From assembly GCA_021773355.1 (NCBI GenBank), contig JAJFKE010000011.1, positions 62,001 through 126,000 of the forward strand: 64,000 nt of DNA. Reading direction: 5' to 3'. The stretch is from Gammaproteobacteria bacterium. GTDB taxonomy: Bacteria; Pseudomonadota; Gammaproteobacteria; Pseudomonadales; Pseudohongiellaceae. Positions 18,024 to 28,549 of the stretch are shown piece by piece. Under the pieces are notes generated by a model. It did not search any database. It saw only the letters and a list, made by a program, of their open reading frames with translations, and was not told the DNA's origin. Positions within the stretch are counted from its first letter, which is position 1, and each line of letters starts with the position of its first letter. The position numbers and the translations under genes were made by a program.

Positions 18024-21000
18024 ATGAAGACGAAGGCATCAGAGCAACTCCTACGCAGTCTACTCGAGCAGCGAATTTTGTTACTCGACGGCGCCATGGG
18101 CACAATGATTCAGTCTTACAAGCTGTCTGATGCGCAATTTCGCAGCGAACGTTTCGCCAACTTCCCCCATGAGCTTGCTGGCAACAATGATTTACTAAGT
18201 TTGACCCAGCCAGAGGTTATCAAGCAGATACACCTGGCTTATCTGGCTGCGGGTGCAGATATCGTGGAAACTAATACCTTCAATTCCACCCGAAGTTCAC
18301 AATCTGATTATCATCTACAGGAGCTTAGTTATGAGCTGAATCTAGAGGCAGCAAAACTTGCCCGGCAGGCCTGTGATGAAACTACGGCACTTACCCCGGA
18401 CAGACCCCGCTTTGTGGCAGGTGTTCTCGGCCCCACCAGTAAGACTTGTTCGATATCGCCCAAGGTAAATGACCCTGGCTTTCGTAATATTAGCTTCGAT
18501 GATCTGGTCGCTGATTACAGCAACTGCACCAATGCCCTTATAGAGGGTGGTGCTGACATCATTATGGTAGAAACAGCCTTCGATACCCTCAATGCCAAAG
18601 CCGCTATTTTCGCCATCAACAGGTGTTTCGCAGCGCAGGGCCTGTCATTGCCCATCATGATTTCCGGCACTATTACCGATGCCAGCGGACGTACCTTGTC
18701 AGGACAAACGGTGGCCGCATTTTGTAATTCCGTTGCTCATGCGAACCCGCTCTCAATAGGATTCAATTGTGCGCTCGGAGCGGAACAACTACGCCCACAT
18801 ATCGAGGAAACTTCCTCCATAGCAAATTGCCTTGTATCCACACACCCGAATGCAGGGCTACCGAATGAGTTCGGTGAATACGATCAGTCAGCCGAGGATA
18901 TGGCGGCCATTATTGCCGAGTTCGCCACTAGTGGCTTCGTGAATATTGTTGGTGGCTGCTGTGGCACTACGCCAGCGCATATCGAGGCAATTTCTCAGGC
19001 TATACAGGGAATTGCCCCACGAAAAATACCGCAACGCAAAACCGCCTGCAGACTTAGTGGCTTGGAGGCATTCAATATTGATGAAACATCTCTGTTCGTC
19101 AATGTCGGCGAACGAACCAACGTAACCGGTTCCGCAAAATTTGCGCGCTTAATCATTGATGAGAATTTTGACGAAGCACTTGAAGTCGCTCTGCAGCAGG
19201 TCGAAGCCGGAGCGCAGATTATAGATATCAACATGGATGAAGGCATGCTCGATTCCCAAGCCGCCATGGAAAAATTCTTAAAGCTAGTCGCTTCCGAACC
19301 AGATATTAGCAGGGTTCCTCTAATGATCGATTCCTCGAAGTGGGAAATTATCGAAACCGGGCTTAAGTGTACTCAAGGCAAGGCTATTGTAAACTCGATT
19401 AGCCTGAAGGAAGGCGAGGAGGATTTCCTGGCCAAGGCTAAACTATGCATGGAATATGGTGCAGCGGTAATTATTATGGCCTTTGATGAAAATGGTCAGG
19501 CTGATTCTTTGGATAAAAAGAACGCTATCTGCAAACGTAGCTACGACCTGTTGACACAAAAACTGAAATTCCCTGCTGAAGATATAATTTTTGATCCGAA
19601 TATTTTTGCGGTGGCAACCGGCATTGAGGAGCACAATAATTATGCGGTGGACTTCATTGATGCCTGTCGCTATATCAAAGCAAATTTGCCCGGCGCCTTA
19701 ATTTCAGGTGGGGTTAGTAATGTTTCCTTTTCTTTCCGTGGAAACAACGCTGTACGCGAAGCGATACACTCCGTGTTCCTGTATCACGCGATAAAAGCTG
19801 GCCTTTCCATGGGTATCGTGAATGCGGGCCAACTGACTGTTTATGACGATATTCCCGCACAGCTTAAGAAGGCGGTAGAAGATGTAATTCTCAATCGCAG
19901 TGCTGACGCGACCGAAGGTCTAATGGAAGCCGCTATCCCCTACACCGGCAGCGGCGGCCAACAAACAGCAGAAGACCTGGCCTGGCGTGAGGCCAGCGTA
20001 GAACAACGTCTGTCCTATGCACTTGTAAAAGGCATTACCAAATTCATCGAAGAGGACACAGAAGCCGCCAGACAAAACGCCGACAAACCAATTCACGTTA
20101 TTGAAGGCCCTTTGATGAGGGGTATGGACGAAGTTGGCGACCTATTCGGTAGTGGTAAGATGTTTCTTCCGCAGGTGGTTAAGAGTGCCAGAGTTATGAA
20201 GCAGGCAGTTGCTTATCTGCTGCCCTATATAGAAGCAGAAAAAGGCGACACCATTCAAAGCAAAGGTAAAATTTTAATGGCCACGGTTAAAGGTGACGTG
20301 CATGACATCGGCAAGAATATTGTCGGCGTGGTACTCGGCTGCAATAACTATGACGTTATAGATCTGGGCGTAATGGTTTCCTGTGAAAAAATATTGCAGG
20401 TGGCGAAAGATGAGAATGTCGACGTGATCGGCCTAAGCGGGCTTATTACCCCTTCGCTGGATGAGATGGTGCATGTGGCGGGCGAAATGCAACGCCTGGG
20501 TTTTAATATTCCCTTATTGATAGGTGGAGCTACCACATCCAAGGCTCACACTGCGGTTAAAATCGAGCGACATTACAGGAATGACAGCACTGTGTATGTG
20601 CCCGATGCATCCAGGAGTGTGTCGGTGGTTAGCACCCTGTTAAACACTGAAAACAAGCCCGAGTATGCGCAATCTCTACGAACTGAATATGAGCAAATAC
20701 GAGTGAGGACTGCGAACCGCAGTAGCAGAAGAAAATTGCTCGCCTACGAAGCAGCTAACGCTAATGCCTTCGTCGCCGATTGGGAAAACTACCAGCCAAG
20801 CAAGCCCACATTTTTGGGAACCAGGGTATTTGAGGATTATCCTCTAGAGAAGCTGCTCGATTATATCGATTGGACCCCCTTCTTTATTACCTGGAGCTTA
20901 GCCGGTAAATATCCTGCAATCCTCACTGACGAAAAAGTTGGAGAGGCAGCTACAGATCTATTCGCTGACGCTCAATCTCTGTTGCGGAAAATTATTGACG

Positions 21001-21716
21001 AGAAATTGCTCACCGCAAAAGCTGTAGTCGGCTTCTGGCCGGCCAATAGAAAGGCGGATAATGACGTACAACTCTACAAAACCGATGATCCTGGTAGTCC
21101 ACTGCATACACTACACTTCCTGCGCCAGCAGATACCAAAGGACGAAGGTCTGGCGAATCTTTGCCTCGCGGACTTTGTTGCACCTTTTAATGACGGCTCC
21201 ACCGTTACCGACTACATGGGTGGGTTCGCTGTTACCACGGGAATTGGAGCAGACGAGCTGGCCTCCCGGTATCAGGCGCAGAACGACGACTATACCGCAC
21301 TCATGGTTAAGGCTCTGGCAGATCGGTTGGCGGAGGCCTTTGCCGAACATATGCACGAGCGCGTACGCAAAGAATTTTGGGCCTATCAACCGGCGGAAGA
21401 ATTATCTACGGAGGAACTCATTAAAGAAAAATACCGAGGCATTCGACCAGCACCAGGTTACCCAGCCTGCCCCGATCACTCAGAGAAAAGCACCCTCTTT
21501 TCTCTGCTGAATGCGGCTGAGGAAACAGGTATTGAGCTTACTGAGAGTTTCGCAATGAGCCCGGCGGCAAGTGTGAGCGGTTTCTATTTTGCGCATCCTG
21601 AAGCCAAGTATTTCTCTGTCGGTAAAATAACTCAGGAACAGGTGGATGATCTTGCCTTCAGAAATGGCAAAGATTGTGCAGAAATGACAAAATTGCTCAC
21701 ACCAAACTTGGAATGA
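18024..21716 (+). CDS. metH: Cobalamin-dependent methionine synthase
   Basis: 1230 aa; homocysteine-binding, pterin-binding ([15 protein letters not shown]-like), B12-binding [28 protein letters not shown], AdoMet activation [15 protein letters not shown]. Confidence 0.97.
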   Translation: MKTKASEQLLRSLLEQRILLLDGAMGTMIQSYKLSDAQFRSERFANFPHELAGNNDLLSLTQPEVIKQIHLAYLAAGADIVETNTFNSTRSSQSDYHLQELSYELNLEAAKLARQACDETTALTPDRPRFVAGVLGPTSKTCSISPKVNDPGFRNISFDDLVADYSNCTNALIEGGADIIMVETAFDTLNAKAAIFAINRCFAAQGLSLPIMISGTITDASGRTLSGQTVAAFCNSVAHANPLSIGFNCALGAEQLRPHIEETSSIANCLVSTHPNAGLPNEFGEYDQSAEDMAAIIAEFATSGFVNIVGGCCGTTPAHIEAISQAIQGIAPRKIPQRKTACRLSGLEAFNIDETSLFVNVGERTNVTGSAKFARLIIDENFDEALEVALQQVEAGAQIIDINMDEGMLDSQAAMEKFLKLVASEPDISRVPLMIDSSKWEIIETGLKCTQGKAIVNSISLKEGEEDFLAKAKLCMEYGAAVIIMAFDENGQADSLDKKNAICKRSYDLLTQKLKFPAEDIIFDPNIFAVATGIEEHNNYAVDFIDACRYIKANLPGALISGGVSNVSFSFRGNNAVREAIHSVFLYHAIKAGLSMGIVNAGQLTVYDDIPAQLKKAVEDVILNRSADATEGLMEAAIPYTGSGGQQTAEDLAWREASVEQRLSYALVKGITKFIEEDTEAARQNADKPIHVIEGPLMRGMDEVGDLFGSGKMFLPQVVKSARVMKQAVAYLLPYIEAEKGDTIQSKGKILMATVKGDVHDIGKNIVGVVLGCNNYDVIDLGVMVSCEKILQVAKDENVDVIGLSGLITPSLDEMVHVAGEMQRLGFNIPLLIGGATTSKAHTAVKIERHYRNDSTVYVPDASRSVSVVSTLLNTENKPEYAQSLRTEYEQIRVRTANRSSRRKLLAYEAANANAFVADWENYQPSKPTFLGTRVFEDYPLEKLLDYIDWTPFFITWSLAGKYPAILTDEKVGEAATDLFADAQSLLRKIIDEKLLTAKAVVGFWPANRKADNDVQLYKTDDPGSPLHTLHFLRQQIPKDEGLANLCLADFVAPFNDGSTVTDYMGGFAVTTGIGADELASRYQAQNDDYTALMVKALADRLAEAFAEHMHERVRKEFWAYQPAEELSTEELIKEKYRGIRPAPGYPACPDHSEKSTLFSLLNAAEETGIELTESFAMSPAASVSGFYFAHPEAKYFSVGKITQEQVDDLAFRNGKDCAEMTKLLTPNLE

Positions 21717-21760
21717 GTGTTATCCAGTATTGCAAATGAACAGCGAGGATAGAACTCACT

Positions 21761-23419
21761 ATGTATAGATACGATGCTTATGACCACCAGATGTTGGCAG
21801 ATCGCGTGGCGCAATTTCGCGATCAGACCAAACGCTTCATGGATGGGAAGCTAAGCGATACAGAGTTTCTACCTCTGCGATTACAGAATGGTCTTTACAT
21901 TCAACGCTTGGCACCGATGTTAAGAATCGCTGTGCCCTATGGCATGCTGTCATCGACACAGCTTCGAAAGCTCGCTTATATTGCCAATCACTATGACAAG
22001 GGCTATGCCCATTTCACTACAAGGCAAAACATCCAGTTCAATTGGCCGCATTTGGAGGACGTCCCCGAACTCCTTGCAGACTTGGCCGAAGTGGAGATGC
22101 ATGCGATTCAAACCAGTGGTAACTGTATTCGCAATACAACTACAGACCAGTTCGCCGGTGTCGCCGTTGATGAACTGGAAGATAGTCGATCCTATTGCGA
22201 AATCATTCGGCAATGGTCAACATTCCATCCAGAGTTCGCCTATTTACCACGCAAGTTTAAGATCGCTGTTTGTGGCACAGCCATCGATCAGGCTGCAACG
22301 CAGGTCCATGATATTGGCGTTTACCTGGTGGCAGGTCCCAATGCTGATGTGGGCTTCCGCATCCTGGCTGGAGGCGGTCTCGGTCGCACACCGGTAATCG
22401 GCCAAGAAATTTTTGATTATGTAGAGAAAAAACACTTACTCACTGCTTTGGAGGCAATACTTCGGGTGTATAACCGCGAAGGTCGCAGAGACAATAAGTA
22501 TAAAGCTAGAATTAAGATTCTGGTCAAGGAAACTGGCGTCGACGAATTTAGGAAAAAAGTCTTGCAAGAATGGGAACTAATCAAAGATTCAGCCCTGGCC
22601 TTAACTGAAGAAGAAATTCAGCGCTGCCAAAAATATTTTTATGCTCCTGACTACAAACAATTAAGCGACAATCCAGTGGAGTTGGCGAACCAACTACAAC
22701 AAGATTTATTATTTGCCGACTGGTATCAACAAAATGTGCGAAGACATAAGATTAAGGGCTACTCTATTGTCACTGTTTGCTTTAAGGAAACAGGTGTAGC
22801 ACCAGGCGATGTAACAGACCGGCAACTAGAACAATTAGCCGACCTCGCAGATCAATATAGTTTTCGCGAGATTCGCATCAGCCATCAACAAAACATAGTG
22901 TTGGCAGACGTTCGGCAAGATGAACTGTACGCCCTGTGGAAGCAGCTTAAGGCTGGCGCTATGGCAAGTAACAACCTCGGTCTTCTAACCGACATGATTT
23001 GCTGCCCAGGCGGAGATTTCTGCGCCTTAGCAAATGCCAAGTCCATACCCATCGCAGAGTCAATTCAGCGCCAGTTCGATAATCACGCAGAACTATTAGA
23101 CATAGGTGAAGTAAATATTAATATTTCAGGATGCATGAATGCTTGCGGTCATCACCATGTAGGCAATATTGGCATTCTCGGTGTTGACAAGAAAGGTGAA
23201 GAGTACTATCAGATATCATTGGGAGGCTCATCTAAAAATAATGCCAGCCTTGGCAAGATAATTGGCCCCTCGTTCGCGCAAGAAGAAATCCCCGATGTAA
23301 TTGAGAATATAGTCGGCGTCTATAAATCGAACCGCGCGAAAGACGAGAAATTCATCGACACATACAATCGTATTGGTCTGGAGCCTTTTAAGGAAAAAGT
23401 CTATGCAAAAGTTAATTAG
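21761..23419 (+). CDS. Nitrite/sulfite reductase (siroheme/4Fe-4S)
   Basis: 552 aa; FTTRQNIQFNWPHLEDVPELLADL, NVSGC-like motif NINISGCMNACGHHHVGNIGILGVDKKGEEYYQISLGG. Confidence 0.92.
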   Translation: MYRYDAYDHQMLADRVAQFRDQTKRFMDGKLSDTEFLPLRLQNGLYIQRLAPMLRIAVPYGMLSSTQLRKLAYIANHYDKGYAHFTTRQNIQFNWPHLEDVPELLADLAEVEMHAIQTSGNCIRNTTTDQFAGVAVDELEDSRSYCEIIRQWSTFHPEFAYLPRKFKIAVCGTAIDQAATQVHDIGVYLVAGPNADVGFRILAGGGLGRTPVIGQEIFDYVEKKHLLTALEAILRVYNREGRRDNKYKARIKILVKETGVDEFRKKVLQEWELIKDSALALTEEEIQRCQKYFYAPDYKQLSDNPVELANQLQQDLLFADWYQQNVRRHKIKGYSIVTVCFKETGVAPGDVTDRQLEQLADLADQYSFREIRISHQQNIVLADVRQDELYALWKQLKAGAMASNNLGLLTDMICCPGGDFCALANAKSIPIAESIQRQFDNHAELLDIGEVNINISGCMNACGHHHVGNIGILGVDKKGEEYYQISLGGSSKNNASLGKIIGPSFAQEEIPDVIENIVGVYKSNRAKDEKFIDTYNRIGLEPFKEKVYAKVN

Positions 23420-23903
23420 CAAAGATTCGCTTATGGACGATCGTTGGACCATTTTAAAAGTGGCGACAGGTCCAGAAATTCTCCAGGCTGTCCCAGGCAA
23501 GAATCTGATAGTACCCTTGAAGTTTTGGAAACAGTTTAGCGAAGAGTTGCTTGATTACGCAGGCGATGTTGCGATCTGGCTGGACTCAGATGAGCAGGCT
23601 GAGCAAATAGGCGAAAGATTACACGAGTTACCACTGATAGCATTGAACTTTCCCGTATTCTCAGACGGCCGCTCCTATAGCAATGCCAGAGAACTTCGAC
23701 AACGTTATGCCTACAAAGGTGAAATACGCGCTATAGGAGATGTTCTAAGAGATCAGCTGTATTATATGTCTCGCTGCGGTTTCGACAGTTTCGATTTACG
23801 ACAGGATCAAGACAGTGAACTTTGCTTGCAAGCATTCAATGATTTTAAAACTGGCTACCAAGCCACTATAGCCGAGCCAGTTCCCTTGTTCAGGCGGCGC
23901 TAA
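23403..23903 (+). CDS. DUF934-like protein coupled to the sulfite reductase gene
   Basis: MQKLISKDSLMDDRW...FSDGRSYSNARELRQRYAYKGEIRAIGDVLRDQLYYMSRCGFDSFDLR; overlaps preceding gene. Confidence 0.85.
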   Translation: MQKLISKDSLMDDRWTILKVATGPEILQAVPGKNLIVPLKFWKQFSEELLDYAGDVAIWLDSDEQAEQIGERLHELPLIALNFPVFSDGRSYSNARELRQRYAYKGEIRAIGDVLRDQLYYMSRCGFDSFDLRQDQDSELCLQAFNDFKTGYQATIAEPVPLFRRR

Positions 23904-23946
23904 CTCGTTATAGTCGAGACCAAACCGCTAACAACTGCCCATAATC

Positions 23947-25107
23947 ATGGAATCAGATTCCTTATTATTTTCTTTCTTCCTCATCTTCAGCGGTGCGGCA
24001 GTACTCTCGACGATCGCCCTCTTCCTTAGACAACCTCTGCTTGTAGCCTATATCTGTGTGGGGGCCGTGCTCGGGCCCTATGGTATGGCCTACATCTCCG
24101 ACGCGAGCCTGCTCACAGATATCGCTGAATTCGGCATTATATTTCTGCTCTTCTTACTCGGGCTTGATATGCAGCCGAAGAAGCTTCTTTCAACCTTGAG
24201 AAAGACCTTCCTGGTCACACTGGCCAGCTCTATAGTATTCGTACTGCTTGGCTACAGCACGGGTTTACTGTTTGGATTTAGCCAATTAGAGAGCCTGGTA
24301 ATCGGTTTCAGCCTGATCTTTTCCAGCACAATCATCGGTATCAAACTACTGCCGACTACCGTACTGCATCAGAAACACATGGGCGAATTGATGGTTGGAA
24401 TATTGCTGCTGCAAGACTTCATAGCGATATTTTTACTTACCTTTTTAGATGCAGGAAATCTACAACAATCAGGCGCACTAAGAGTATTGATCGCTTTCCC
24501 GCTGTTACTAGTGTTTGCCTATTTCACCACTGCACACATTTTGATCTGGCTGATTGCGCGTTTTGACCATTTCAAGGAATACATCTTTCTGCTGGCCATA
24601 GGATGGTGCTTAGGCTTGTCAGCTTTGGCCGCGGCGCTGGGTTTGTCTGCAGAAATTGGCGCTTTTGTTGCGGGAGTCGCCCTGGCCACCAGCCCTATCT
24701 CTGTTTACATCGCTGATAGACTAAAGCCGCTTAGAGATTTTTTCCTGATTTTGTTCTTTTTTACTTTGGGGGCACAATTTAATCTATCTTTATTACCGGA
24801 TATCATTGTTGCCACGGTCGTCTTGGCTGCAGTCGTGCTAACAATCAAACCGATAGTGTTCCGTTATTTATTGAAAAAATTCAGCGAGAGAGACCGTCTG
24901 GCCTGGGATGCCGGATTACGTCTGGGGCAAATTAGCGAATTCTCTCTATTGATAGCCTTCGTCGCGACTCAATCCGGGATGATTGGCGAGCTAGCATCGC
25001 TGACAATTCAAGGAGCGGCAATACTCACCTTTTTGATATCTTCCTATATCGTCGTATTGTTCTGCCCAACCCCGATAGCCATAAACCCCAAACTACGCAG
25101 AGACTGA
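23947..25107 (+). CDS. Cation:proton antiporter (CPA2/KefB-like membrane domain only)
   Basis: 386 aa; multiple TM helices, LLFLLGLDMQPKKL, ALGLSAEIGAFVAGVALATSP; no RCK domain follows. Confidence 0.85.
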   Translation: MESDSLLFSFFLIFSGAAVLSTIALFLRQPLLVAYICVGAVLGPYGMAYISDASLLTDIAEFGIIFLLFLLGLDMQPKKLLSTLRKTFLVTLASSIVFVLLGYSTGLLFGFSQLESLVIGFSLIFSSTIIGIKLLPTTVLHQKHMGELMVGILLLQDFIAIFLLTFLDAGNLQQSGALRVLIAFPLLLVFAYFTTAHILIWLIARFDHFKEYIFLLAIGWCLGLSALAAALGLSAEIGAFVAGVALATSPISVYIADRLKPLRDFFLILFFFTLGAQFNLSLLPDIIVATVVLAAVVLTIKPIVFRYLLKKFSERDRLAWDAGLRLGQISEFSLLIAFVATQSGMIGELASLTIQGAAILTFLISSYIVVLFCPTPIAINPKLRRD

Positions 25108-25116
25108 AGATTATTT

Positions 25117-25350
25117 ACTAATCCTGCATTAAGAGTTTAAATCGAGCACGAAACGACCATTCGCGCCACCGATCAACACTTGATTCAAACTAGATTCGAG
25201 ATCATCGAAACCAATTTCTGTACAAATTTCATCCAGATTATTTAGTTTCCACTCAACGGCGAGCTTGTTCCATAATGTGGACTTCATTGTAATAGGCAAC
25301 TGCACTGAATCAACTCCAAGCAAATTAACACCACGTAAAATAAAGGGTAA
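25117..25350 (-). pseudogene. Partial duplicate of the acuI 3' end
   Basis: 64-aa ORF MLGVDSVQLPITMKSTLWNKLAVEWKLNNLDEICTEIGFDDLESSLNQVLIGGANGRFVLDLNS nearly identical to the C-terminus of the adjacent acuI product; exact 240-bp offset. Confidence 0.88.
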
Positions 25351-25368
25351 ATGAGTAATAATCCTATC

Positions 25369-26364
25369 TCAAGAATTCAAATCGAGTACAAAACGACCAT
25401 TCGCGCCGCCGTTCAACACTTGATTCAAACTAGATTCGAGATCATCGAAACCAATTTCTGTACAAATTTCATCCAGATTATCTAATTTCCATTCTACGGC
25501 GAGCTTGTGCCATAAAGCGAACTTCACTGTAATAGGCAACTGCACTGAATCAACTCCAAGCAAATTAACACCACGCAAAATAAAGGGTAACACTGTCGCT
25601 TCAAATGCCGGCGACTGCACTAAGCCACAGGCAGCAACACTGCCTCCATAGCGAAGAGATTTAATCACATTACTCAAGGTGTGCCCGCCAACTACATCCA
25701 CCGCAGCTGCCCAGTCTTCTTTCAACATGGGGCGCGAGTTTTCCTCACTTAAACTTGAGCGATCTACAATTTCATCTGCTCCTAGCTGTTTAAGTATGGA
25801 ATGTGCCTGTTCTTTGCCGGTACTGGCGGACACGCTGTAACCAAGCTTGCTTAGTAAAGCAACAGCGACCATACCAACCCCACCGCTAGCGCCGGTTACC
25901 AACACCTTGCCATCGTCCGGCTTTGCGCCATTTATTATTAACTTTTCTATACACAGAGCGGCGGTAAAACCGGCGGTACCCAGCACCATACTTTCCTTTA
26001 GACTTAAGCCTTCGGGACGTTTCACCACCCATTCGGCTGGTACACGAATAGCTTGTCCGAAGCCGCCGCTGGTGTTCATACCAAGGTCATAGCCGATTAC
26101 AATAACCTCATCGCCAGCTTTGAAGTTAGAACTGTCTGAGCTAATTACTGTTCCCGCGGCATCGATTCCCGGCGTGTGAGGATACTGCCGTGTCACTCCC
26201 TTATTGCCACTAAAAGACAAGGCGTCTTTATAGTTCAGTGAAGAGTATCGAACCTTAATCAAGGTGTCGCCTTCAAGCAACTCGTTTACGCCGCGCTCAA
26301 CTATCGCCGCCTGAAATTTTCCGTCAGCCGATTCCGTTACTTGCATTGCTTTAAATTGTTGCAA
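25369..26364 (-). CDS. acuI: Acrylyl-CoA reductase (AcuI/YhdH family MDR oxidoreductase)
   Basis: 331 aa; YSSLNYKDALSFSGNKGVTRQYPHTPGIDAAGTV; VLVTGASGGVGMVAVALLSKLGY. Confidence 0.9.
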   Translation of the reverse strand: MQQFKAMQVTESADGKFQAAIVERGVNELLEGDTLIKVRYSSLNYKDALSFSGNKGVTRQYPHTPGIDAAGTVISSDSSNFKAGDEVIVIGYDLGMNTSGGFGQAIRVPAEWVVKRPEGLSLKESMVLGTAGFTAALCIEKLIINGAKPDDGKVLVTGASGGVGMVAVALLSKLGYSVSASTGKEQAHSILKQLGADEIVDRSSLSEENSRPMLKEDWAAAVDVVGGHTLSNVIKSLRYGGSVAACGLVQSPAFEATVLPFILRGVNLLGVDSVQLPITVKFALWHKLAVEWKLDNLDEICTEIGFDDLESSLNQVLNGGANGRFVLDLNS

Positions 26365-26448
26365 AATTATTCCTCACATCCGTATTTAGTACTCAACACT
26401 TCGAGCTCTTGTAAATGGAATTTGCCCTGAAGTCCGAACTGATTTTAC

Positions 26449-27546
26449 TTATTGATAGGTATTAGTTGTGGATTTTCCCAGCCAATTTGAGAAGAGCTTC
26501 TCAACTGTACCCTGGAAAACACTTCCTATCTTGTCCTGAATAGATTTTTGAATCTCGAATTCTACCTCAAACACGTCTGCGTTTTCGCAGGCAGAAACTA
26601 TGCACTCATCGCTGGTCTTGATTTCATCGACCATGTAACGCTCTTTAGCCTGGGTGCCGACCCAAGTTTCTCCGGTTGCAATCTTGTCTATATCAACGCT
26701 AGGTCTATGATCTTTAATCCATTTCTTAAAAATATCGTGCATTGTTTCAACTTCTTCCTGCACCTTGTCTTTGCCTTTTTGAGTAATTTCACCAAATTGG
26801 CTCAAAGTACGCTTGAATTCACCTGCACTGATAATTTCATAATCTATTTCATGCTTCTTCAATACCCTATAGAAATTTGGTATTTGCACTAATACACCTA
26901 TCGATCCGATAATGGAAAAAGGGGCAACTATTAAGCGATCCGCCAGACAGGCCATCATGTAACCACCGCTGGCAGCCACCTTGTCTACGCAAATTGTCAG
27001 TGGTATCTGCTTACTCTTAATTCTGAGAAGCTGCGAAGAAGCCAGTCCGTAAGCATGTACCATCCCACCCGGACTCTCCAAGCGCAGCAACACTTCATCA
27101 CTAGGTTCGGCTAGTGACAATACGGCTGTTATTTCTTCGCGCAGAGAACTTACCTCTTCAGCCGCTATGTCACCGGTAAAATTCAGCACATAAACCCGTT
27201 TTTTACGAATTGGCACATCTGATTCCTGTTCTGCAGGGGAATCAGTCTCAGTCTTCTTTAAGGCCTCTTTCTCTAATTTAGCTTGTTCTTTAGTTTCGAG
27301 TTTTGCCTGCTTCTTTTCACTCTTATGTACTTGTTTCAGCTGATCCTTAGCCAGAACAGTATGGCGTAGAGTATCCTTCATCTCGTCGAAATGTTCATTC
27401 AGATGGGTCACCTTGATATGGCCTTTCTTGCCACTTTTCCGTTGCCTGTTTCCACTAGCGGCGATGGCCCCGAATACGATAATGATAGCGATCACTATGG
27501 TGGCTGCCTTCGCTAGAAACATGCCGTATTGAATCAGATATTCCAA
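26449..27546 (-). CDS. sohB: Protease SohB
   Basis: 365 aa; N-terminal TM, S49 peptidase PGGMVHAYGLASSQLLRIK...VDKVAASGGYMMACLADRLIVAPFSIIGSIGV. Confidence 0.92.
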   Translation of the reverse strand: MEYLIQYGMFLAKAATIVIAIIIVFGAIAASGNRQRKSGKKGHIKVTHLNEHFDEMKDTLRHTVLAKDQLKQVHKSEKKQAKLETKEQAKLEKEALKKTETDSPAEQESDVPIRKKRVYVLNFTGDIAAEEVSSLREEITAVLSLAEPSDEVLLRLESPGGMVHAYGLASSQLLRIKSKQIPLTICVDKVAASGGYMMACLADRLIVAPFSIIGSIGVLVQIPNFYRVLKKHEIDYEIISAGEFKRTLSQFGEITQKGKDKVQEEVETMHDIFKKWIKDHRPSVDIDKIATGETWVGTQAKERYMVDEIKTSDECIVSACENADVFEVEFEIQKSIQDKIGSVFQGTVEKLFSNWLGKSTTNTYQ

Positions 27547-27604
27547 GTGACTATCTCCTGTGTGGCTGCTGAAAGCTGCATTTTGCCTTTAATAGATAAG
27601 GAAT

Positions 27605-28435
27605 TCAAAACTGTGCAATCTCCCCGCTTCTAACTTGAGCAGTGAAATATTGTATAAGCTCACCAGCAACGCTGATCTTCGACGATGGAATATTGGGGAG
27701 CGCGTCTACTTCGTACCAATTGGCTTCAGCAATTTCTGCTGCCTCTGGTTTTATTTCACCATCGCTGTAATCGGCCAAAAATCCAAGCATCAGCTGAGAT
27801 GGAAAGGGCCATGACTGACTTTTTACGTAACGAATATTGCATACATCTATATTCACTTCTTCCTTGACCTCTCGAATTACTGTTTCTTCAGGAGTTTCTC
27901 CAATTTCAATAAAACCGGCCAAACAGCTAAAGAAATCAGACTTAAATCTGGAGCTACGCGCAAGTAGTAACTGTCTGTCTTTCACAACTAACACGATGAC
28001 ACAGGGATTGATTCGAGGAAAATAGTGATGTGAGCATCCGACGCAAACAAGTGCGCGCTCTTCGGCATGGGGTTGTGTCGTGTTGCCACAGCGGCCGCAA
28101 AAACGATGTGTATTGTACCAATCCAGGAGTTGACTCGCCCTACCGGCCAAGGAAAATTCATCTTGATCCGAAAAAAACAGCAGGCTGCGCAATGGGCTAA
28201 TCTGTGCCTGTAGGTATTCGGAAAGGTCTGCCTGCATATTCACAGCAATGACTGCAGAATCTCCCCGCTGCTCTAGCAATACCATTTCAGATGCTTCCAA
28301 CAATGATTCGCTAAGCTGATGCCTGGGCCAGATGAATATTTCATCACGAACCAGTATTTGTGCATCAAAAAACAGGATAAATGTATCTGAATCACTCAGC
28401 TGTTCTATTTTAAGAAAGTGGTTCCGCTGAGGCAT
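27605..28435 (-). CDS. nudC: NAD+ diphosphatase NudC (Nudix)
   Basis: Zinc ribbon FCGRCGNTTQPHAEERALVCVGCSHHYFPRINPCVIVLV; Nudix GFIEIGETPEETVIREVKEEV. Confidence 0.93.
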   Translation of the reverse strand: MPQRNHFLKIEQLSDSDTFILFFDAQILVRDEIFIWPRHQLSESLLEASEMVLLEQRGDSAVIAVNMQADLSEYLQAQISPLRSLLFFSDQDEFSLAGRASQLLDWYNTHRFCGRCGNTTQPHAEERALVCVGCSHHYFPRINPCVIVLVVKDRQLLLARSSRFKSDFFSCLAGFIEIGETPEETVIREVKEEVNIDVCNIRYVKSQSWPFPSQLMLGFLADYSDGEIKPEAAEIAEANWYEVDALPNIPSSKISVAGELIQYFTAQVRSGEIAQF

Positions 28436-28510
28436 GCTTACTCGGTATTGATGAGGCTGACTTAAACCTCAATAGCGATAGTTAATGTTTTCGAAATTGC
28501 TTTGAGAAAA

Positions 28511-28545
28511 GAAAAGATGTTGCGCCAGAAGACGCAACACCTATC
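28511..28545 (-). terminator. Candidate Rho-independent terminator of the NhaD-like gene
   Basis: Minus strand TGTTGCGTCTTCTGGCGCAACATCTTTTCTTTTC. Confidence 0.65.
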
Positions 28546-28549
28546 TAGC

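Noticed and set aside
23947-25107. KefB-like antiporter missing its RCK domain as a truncated gene
   Set aside because: Ends with a clean stop after a complete membrane domain and no RCK remnant follows; antiporters lacking RCK are common
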